Assembly: GCA_945877725.1 (NCBI GenBank)
Contig: CAMDXR010000079.1
Span: 1-10,810, forward strand
Length of the DNA stretch: 10,810 nt
Direction: 5' to 3'
Origin: Limnohabitans sp. Rim8
GTDB lineage: Bacteria > Pseudomonadota > Gammaproteobacteria > Burkholderiales > Burkholderiaceae_C
Shown here: positions 7,071-10,810 of the stretch, in pieces
Layout of the letters: each line of letters opens with the position of its first letter
How positions within the stretch are numbered: the first letter of the stretch is position 1
Made by a program: the position numbers and the translations under genes
Notes under the pieces: model-generated
The model's input: only the letters and a program-made list of their open reading frames with translations
Told to the model about the DNA's origin: nothing
Databases searched by the model: none

Positions 7071-8029
7071 GTCAGCGCCTGACCTTTCGATTGCGCTTGC
7101 CGGTGGTGGCTGCGCCCATGTTTTTGGTCTCTGGGCCTGAGCTGGTGCTTGCCGCTTGTCGCGCAGGCATTGTCGGTGCCTTCCCCACCCCTAACGCGCG
7201 ACCGATTGAAGTGCTGGAGGACTGGATGAAGCAGATCACCCAGGGGCTGGCCCGCATGCAAAATGAGCAACCGCCTGAAACCATCGGTCCCTGGTGTGCC
7301 AACCTGATCACCCACTCCTCCAACACCCGACTGCCTGAAGACTTGGCGCTGATTGCCAAATACCAGCCCCCTGTGGTGGTCACCGCTTTGGGAAGTCCCA
7401 AGCCTGCCATCGACGTGGTGCACGGCTATGGCGGCATTGTGCTGGCGGATGTGATCAACCTGACGCTGGCACGTAAAGCTGTGGCGGCCGGAGCCGATGG
7501 GCTGGCCTGTATCACGGCGGGTGCAGGTGGGCACACGGGCTTTTTGTCACCGTTTGCATTTGTCAGCTCGGTGCGCGAATTCTTTGATGGTCTGGTGGTG
7601 GTCGGCGGGGGCATCAGTGACGGCTGGGGTGTGGCGGGAGCCATCGCTGCGGGAGCCGACCTGGTTTATATGGGTACACGTTTCATTCCTACCCTTGAGA
7701 GCATGGCTGACCCTGCCTATAAACAAATGTTGGTGGACAGCACGGCCGATGATTTGGTGATCAGTGCCAGCATCACTGGCACGCCTGCCAGCTGGCTCAA
7801 GCCTTCCCTCAAAGCCAATGGCTTGGACCCCGATCAGTTGCCGTCAGCACCGCCCCGCAGTTACGACAGTAACCAGGCCATGGGTGCCAAAAAATGGCGT
7901 GACGTTTGGGCAGCCGGGCAGGGCGTGGGTGCCATTAAGGCTGTGGAGTCCACCGCCAAAGTGGTGAACCGGCTGGCTGACGAATACGCCGCAGCGCGGC
8001 AGCGATTCTCCAACATGCACTCTTTTTGA
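7067..8029 (+). CDS. Nitronate monooxygenase family FMN protein
   Basis: A 320-residue FMN-binding TIM-barrel protein of the nitronate monooxygenase / 2-nitropropane dioxygenase family, which also includes FabK-type enoyl reductases and quinone reductases. Supporting blocks are LPVVAAPMFLVSGPELVLAACRAGIVGAFP at the start, ADGLACITAGAGGHTG with the conserved His at 156, VVVGGGISDG (177-186) and LVYMGTRFIPTLES (199-212), the last two forming the usual FMN phosphate site. No signal peptide is seen. The ATG overlaps the receptor's stop codon, so translation is probably coupled. The name should not be read as nitroalkane metabolism: in acyl-CoA catabolic clusters such proteins may reduce or oxidise unsaturated intermediates. 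That role here is inference from the neighbours. Confidence 0.88.
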   Translation: MSQRLTFRLRLPVVAAPMFLVSGPELVLAACRAGIVGAFPTPNARPIEVLEDWMKQITQGLARMQNEQPPETIGPWCANLITHSSNTRLPEDLALIAKYQPPVVVTALGSPKPAIDVVHGYGGIVLADVINLTLARKAVAAGADGLACITAGAGGHTGFLSPFAFVSSVREFFDGLVVVGGGISDGWGVAGAIAAGADLVYMGTRFIPTLESMADPAYKQMLVDSTADDLVISASITGTPASWLKPSLKANGLDPDQLPSAPPRSYDSNQAMGAKKWRDVWAAGQGVGAIKAVESTAKVVNRLADEYAAARQRFSNMHSF

Positions 8030-8056
8030 AACCGCCTCTGCATCTTTAGAACTCGC

Positions 8057-9511
8057 ATGACCTCTCAAGTCGTCAATCGCATCCGGCCCTCTTTGATACC
8101 GGGCCAGCACCCCTACATGAGTGGGGCATTTGCCCCCAATTACACCGAATTCAATGCGACCGATCTGGAGGTGATTGGCGAAGTTCCAAAACGCCTGAAT
8201 GGCGTCTACTTGCGCAATACCCAAAACCCGGTGCACCAGCCCTTGGGCACTCCCCACGTTTTCGATGGCGATGGCATGCTGCATTTGCTCAGCTTTCGCC
8301 ATGGTCAGGTCGAATACCGCAATCGATTTCTACGCACCAAGGGCTTTATGGAAGAGCAAACCGCAGGGCGGGCTTTGTACGCAGGACTCATTGACCCCCC
8401 TGCGTTGGCACAAAGGCCCGGTTGGGGTGCGAGGGGCGGCCTCAAAGACACCTCGGCCACCGATGTCATCGTGCATGCGGGAGCTGCTCTGACCACCTTT
8501 TACCAGTGTGGCGAGCCCTACCGCTTTGATCCCCGCACACTCGACCCCCTTGGCGTGGCTGATTGGAGCGCCTCGGTGCTTCCAGATAACGGAATTTCTG
8601 CCCATCCCAAGGTGTGCCCGCGCACGGGCGACCTTTTGTTTTTTAATTACAGCAAGAACGCACCCTTCATGCACTACGGTGAGGTGGATCGGCATAACCA
8701 CTTGGTGCACTACGTGCCTGTACCGCTGCCGGGCCCACGCCTACCGCACGACATGATGTTCACCGAAAATTTCGCCATCCTGAACGATTTCCCCCTGCAC
8801 TGGGACGAGTCTCTGCTGGCAATGGGCAAACACAAACTGATCTACCGTGATGCCCAGCCTGCACGTTTTGCGTTGGTGCCTCGGCGTCATACGCCCCAAA
8901 CCGGCATCCGTTGGTTTGAGGCCAGTCCGACCTATGTGTTGCATTGGCTCAATGCCTGGGAGGAGGGGGATGAGATCGTGTTGCACGGCTTCCATCAGAA
9001 GACCCCCATGCCCAAGCGCGGCTACGACAACACTGGCAATTCTCTTGGGCCTGAGCGCTACGGCCCGACCTTATACGAATGGCGCTTGAACCTGCACACG
9101 GGTCAGGTCCAAGAAAAACGACTGGATGAGAGACCCCTTGAATTCGGCATGATCAACTGCCGCCAATGGGGTAGGCCCTACCGCTATTCATACAACATGG
9201 TGGCGCACCCCGGCAGTTTTCTGTTTGATGGCGTGATGCGCTACGACCACACCACGGGCGCTTCTCAGCAGCACCTTTTTGGCGAAGGGCGCTACGGCAG
9301 CGAATCCCCCATGGCACCGTGTTTTGACGCTCAGGAAGAGGATGACGGTTACGTGGTCAGCTTTGTCAGTGACCTCCAGACCGATCGGTCCGAGTGCTTG
9401 GTCTTGAATGCGCGAGAGTTAGATGCAGGGCCTGTGGCCCGCATCATGCTGCCTCACCGCATCAGCAGTGGGACCCACTCATGCTGGGCCGATGCTTGCG
9501 AATTCGAGTGA
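8057..9511 (+). CDS. Carotenoid cleavage oxygenase family protein (oxygenase 2)
   Basis: A 484-residue second member of the carotenoid/lignostilbene dioxygenase family, clearly diverged from oxygenase 1. The family opening GEVPKRLNGVYLRNTQNP and HVFDGDGMLHLLSF are present. Iron histidines are assigned as H183 (ISAHPK), H231 (LPHDMMFTE), H296 (YVLHWLNAWEEGDE) and H474 (SGTHSCW), with second-shell E416 (SESPMAP). The last motif departs from the GFHATFV form seen in oxygenase 1. The region facing the substrate reads LTTFYQCGEPY, again without the lysine of lignostilbene dioxygenases. It begins 27 bases after the flavoprotein stop, with no good Shine-Dalgarno sequence; the ATG at 8057 is kept because family sequence follows closely. 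A different cleavage substrate or cleavage position from oxygenase 1 is likely. Confidence 0.91.
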   Translation: MTSQVVNRIRPSLIPGQHPYMSGAFAPNYTEFNATDLEVIGEVPKRLNGVYLRNTQNPVHQPLGTPHVFDGDGMLHLLSFRHGQVEYRNRFLRTKGFMEEQTAGRALYAGLIDPPALAQRPGWGARGGLKDTSATDVIVHAGAALTTFYQCGEPYRFDPRTLDPLGVADWSASVLPDNGISAHPKVCPRTGDLLFFNYSKNAPFMHYGEVDRHNHLVHYVPVPLPGPRLPHDMMFTENFAILNDFPLHWDESLLAMGKHKLIYRDAQPARFALVPRRHTPQTGIRWFEASPTYVLHWLNAWEEGDEIVLHGFHQKTPMPKRGYDNTGNSLGPERYGPTLYEWRLNLHTGQVQEKRLDERPLEFGMINCRQWGRPYRYSYNMVAHPGSFLFDGVMRYDHTTGASQQHLFGEGRYGSESPMAPCFDAQEEDDGYVVSFVSDLQTDRSECLVLNARELDAGPVARIMLPHRISSGTHSCWADACEFE

Positions 9512-9568
9512 TGGACAGGCATATTTGAATATCTCTACTTATTTTCATATTTGACTTTGGAGCGACAA
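9512..9568 (+). promoter_or_regulatory. AT-rich gap before the thiolase: possible internal promoter with repeats
   Basis: At 57 bases this is the longest gap in the plus-strand run and is AT-rich against its surroundings. CATATTTGA occurs twice, at 9520-9528 and 9546-9554. The first copy sits in an inverted repeat, ATATT-TG-AATAT (9521-9532). TTGAAT (9525-9530) lies 17 bases before TATTTG (9548-9553), a weak -35/-10 pair. The thiolase ribosome binding site TTGGAG follows at 9557-9562. Confidence 0.3.
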
Positions 9569-10807
9569 ATGAACACCCCTATTTACATCCTTGGTGGTTA
9601 CCAGACAGATTTTTCAAAGGCTTGGTCCCGCCACGGTCAGGACATCTCCGACATCATGCGCGAGACCACGCTGGGCGCACTGAATCAGGCTCGGGTCGAG
9701 CCGACGCAAATCGAGAGCATCCATGTTGGCAATGCCTTTGGCGAGCTGCAGCGGAAACAGGCCCACTTGGGTGCCATGGTGGCGCAGGTGGTGCCAGAGT
9801 TATGGGGTGCCCCGGCCATGCGGCATGAAGGCGCATGCGCCTCATCGTCGCTTGCGTTGTTGACGGCCATGGCAGAAATCGAAGCCGGTCGTTACGATTG
9901 CGTGCTGGTGCTGGGTGCAGAAGAGTTCAAAAATACCGATGGCAACACCGCATCGGTCAACCAGAACGCAGCGGGCTGGCAAGGGCGCGAGGGCTTTGAC
10001 TGTACCTACATGTGGCCCGCCGCTTTTGGCCGTGTGGCACAAGAGTACGAGCGCCGTTATGGCCTGGACCGTCGACACCTCAATCAGATTGCAGAGATTA
10101 ATTATGGCAACGCCAAACGCAACCCACTTTCTCAAACGCGCTATTGGCAATTCAATGAATTGAGCTTCACCGACGATGACGAGGCTAACCCGGTGATCGA
10201 GCCCGGCACACGCCGCCAGGATTGTGGTCAGATCACCGATGGCGGTTGCGCGTTGGTTGTCGCATCGGCACGCTTTGCACAGGAGCATGCACGGCGCACA
10301 GGTCAGTCGCTGGATACCTTGGCGCGCATCAGTGGTTGGGGCCACCGAAATGCGGGATTGCGTCTGTTGGATAAATTTGAGCGCAGCGCACAAGAAACTT
10401 ATGTGTTTCCACACCTGCGCCAGGCATTGGTAGAGGCTTGGCAGCGTGCTGGGGTGGCAGGTGTTCAAGCCATGGATGGCATCGAGACCCATGATTGCTT
10501 CACCACCACGGAATACGTGGCCATTGATCACCTAGGGCTGACCCCGCCTGGCCAGAGCTGGCGAGCAGTCGAAGACGGCACCATTGCGCCCGGGGGGGCA
10601 TGTCCTATCAATATGAGTGGTGGTCTGATTGGTTGTGGTCATCCTGTGGGTGCAACGGGCGCGCGCATGGTCTTGGATGCAGCGTTGCAAGTGACCGGGC
10701 AGGCGGGCGAAATGCAAATCGAAGGCGCACGCCGGATGCAGACACTCAACATTGGGGGCTCCTGCGCTACGGTGGTCAGCTTCGTGGTGGAGCGGGGACA
10801 TGCCTAA
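9569..10807 (+). CDS. SCP2/SCP-x-type thiolase
   Basis: A 412-residue thiolase of the sterol-carrier-protein-x / nonspecific lipid-transfer type, which would cleave a 3-ketoacyl-CoA with CoA to release acetyl-CoA or propionyl-CoA. The nucleophile is Cys90 in EGACASSSLAL. The HDCF motif typical of SCP2-type thiolases is at 308-311 (ETHDCFTTTEY), and the second catalytic His is H358 in GLIGCGHPVGATG. The C-terminus has LNIGGSCATVVSFV. The frame opens at a TTG at 9551, but the ATG at 9569 follows a good ribosome binding site (TTGGAG, 9557-9562) and starts with normal family sequence (IYILGGYQTDF). Thiolases of this branch often work with a small Zn-ribbon/OB-fold (DUF35) protein encoded beside them, which would be expected just past the window edge. 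It fits as the final chain-shortening step after the CoA ligase. Confidence 0.92.
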   Translation: MNTPIYILGGYQTDFSKAWSRHGQDISDIMRETTLGALNQARVEPTQIESIHVGNAFGELQRKQAHLGAMVAQVVPELWGAPAMRHEGACASSSLALLTAMAEIEAGRYDCVLVLGAEEFKNTDGNTASVNQNAAGWQGREGFDCTYMWPAAFGRVAQEYERRYGLDRRHLNQIAEINYGNAKRNPLSQTRYWQFNELSFTDDDEANPVIEPGTRRQDCGQITDGGCALVVASARFAQEHARRTGQSLDTLARISGWGHRNAGLRLLDKFERSAQETYVFPHLRQALVEAWQRAGVAGVQAMDGIETHDCFTTTEYVAIDHLGLTPPGQSWRAVEDGTIAPGGACPINMSGGLIGCGHPVGATGARMVLDAALQVTGQAGEMQIEGARRMQTLNIGGSCATVVSFVVERGHA

Positions 10808-10810
10808 AAA
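10800..10810 (+). CDS. Possible start of a further gene overlapping the thiolase stop
   Basis: An ATG at 10800-10802 begins the codons M-P-K before the window ends and overlaps the thiolase stop (TAA at 10805-10807) in another frame. Purine-rich GGAGCGGGG directly precedes it (10789-10797) and could act as ribosome binding site. Three codons cannot identify a product. From the thiolase type, a DUF35 OB-fold acyl-CoA-associated protein is the first expectation, as inference only. Confidence 0.3.

Noticed and set aside
9842..10531. Long minus-strand open frame (229 codons) within the thiolase
   Set aside because: The plus strand encodes a clear thiolase with all motifs; the antisense frame is a composition shadow.
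1..10810. CRISPR array, tRNA, rRNA or riboswitch
   Set aside because: No regularly spaced repeats, cloverleaf-like segment or long structured leader was seen on either strand.

Overview
The window looks like an accessory catabolic locus from a betaproteobacterium, most likely Burkholderiales (Comamonadaceae-like). The grounds are indirect: moderately GC-rich coding DNA, a Bug/TctC-type periplasmic receptor with no transporter genes beside it (a gene family greatly expanded in that order), and IS5- and IS3-family remnants. No RNA gene or ribosomal marker is present, so the assignment is an inference.

Layout: (1) 1-83, minus strand, the start of an IS3-family OrfA running off the left edge. 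(2) 84-450, non-coding and partly AT-rich. (3) 451-1409, an IS5-family transposase pseudogene with one frameshift and two in-frame stops. (4) 1410-1669, non-coding. (5) 1670-2479, minus strand, an IclR-family regulator. (6) 2480-2582, a divergent control region with a good sigma70-like promoter for the regulator and two inverted repeats. (7) 2583 to the right edge, plus strand, a tightly packed gene run: carotenoid cleavage oxygenase 1, an AMP-forming acyl-CoA ligase, a truncated alpha/beta-hydrolase, a Bug periplasmic receptor, a nitronate-monooxygenase-family flavoprotein, carotenoid cleavage oxygenase 2, an SCP2-type thiolase, and probably the first three codons of one more gene.

The most interesting content is the combination of two diverged carotenoid-cleavage-oxygenase-family enzymes with a CoA ligase, a thiolase and a solute receptor under a divergent IclR regulator. 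Both oxygenases keep the four iron-binding histidines and a second-shell glutamate. Neither has the lysine that, as I recall, lignostilbene dioxygenases use to hold a phenolic hydroxyl. A reasonable model (inference) is that a carboxylated or conjugated unsaturated compound, such as an apocarotenoid, terpenoid or phenylpropanoid, is captured by the Bug receptor and split at C=C bonds by the oxygenases. The resulting acid would be activated to its CoA thioester by the ligase and shortened by the thiolase. The substrate cannot be read from the sequence, and I do not recognise this gene set as a characterised pathway.

Signs of decay and mobility (a dead IS5, an IS3 fragment, a hydrolase reduced to its C-terminal third) sit next to or inside the cluster, which suggests horizontal acquisition or ongoing remodelling.
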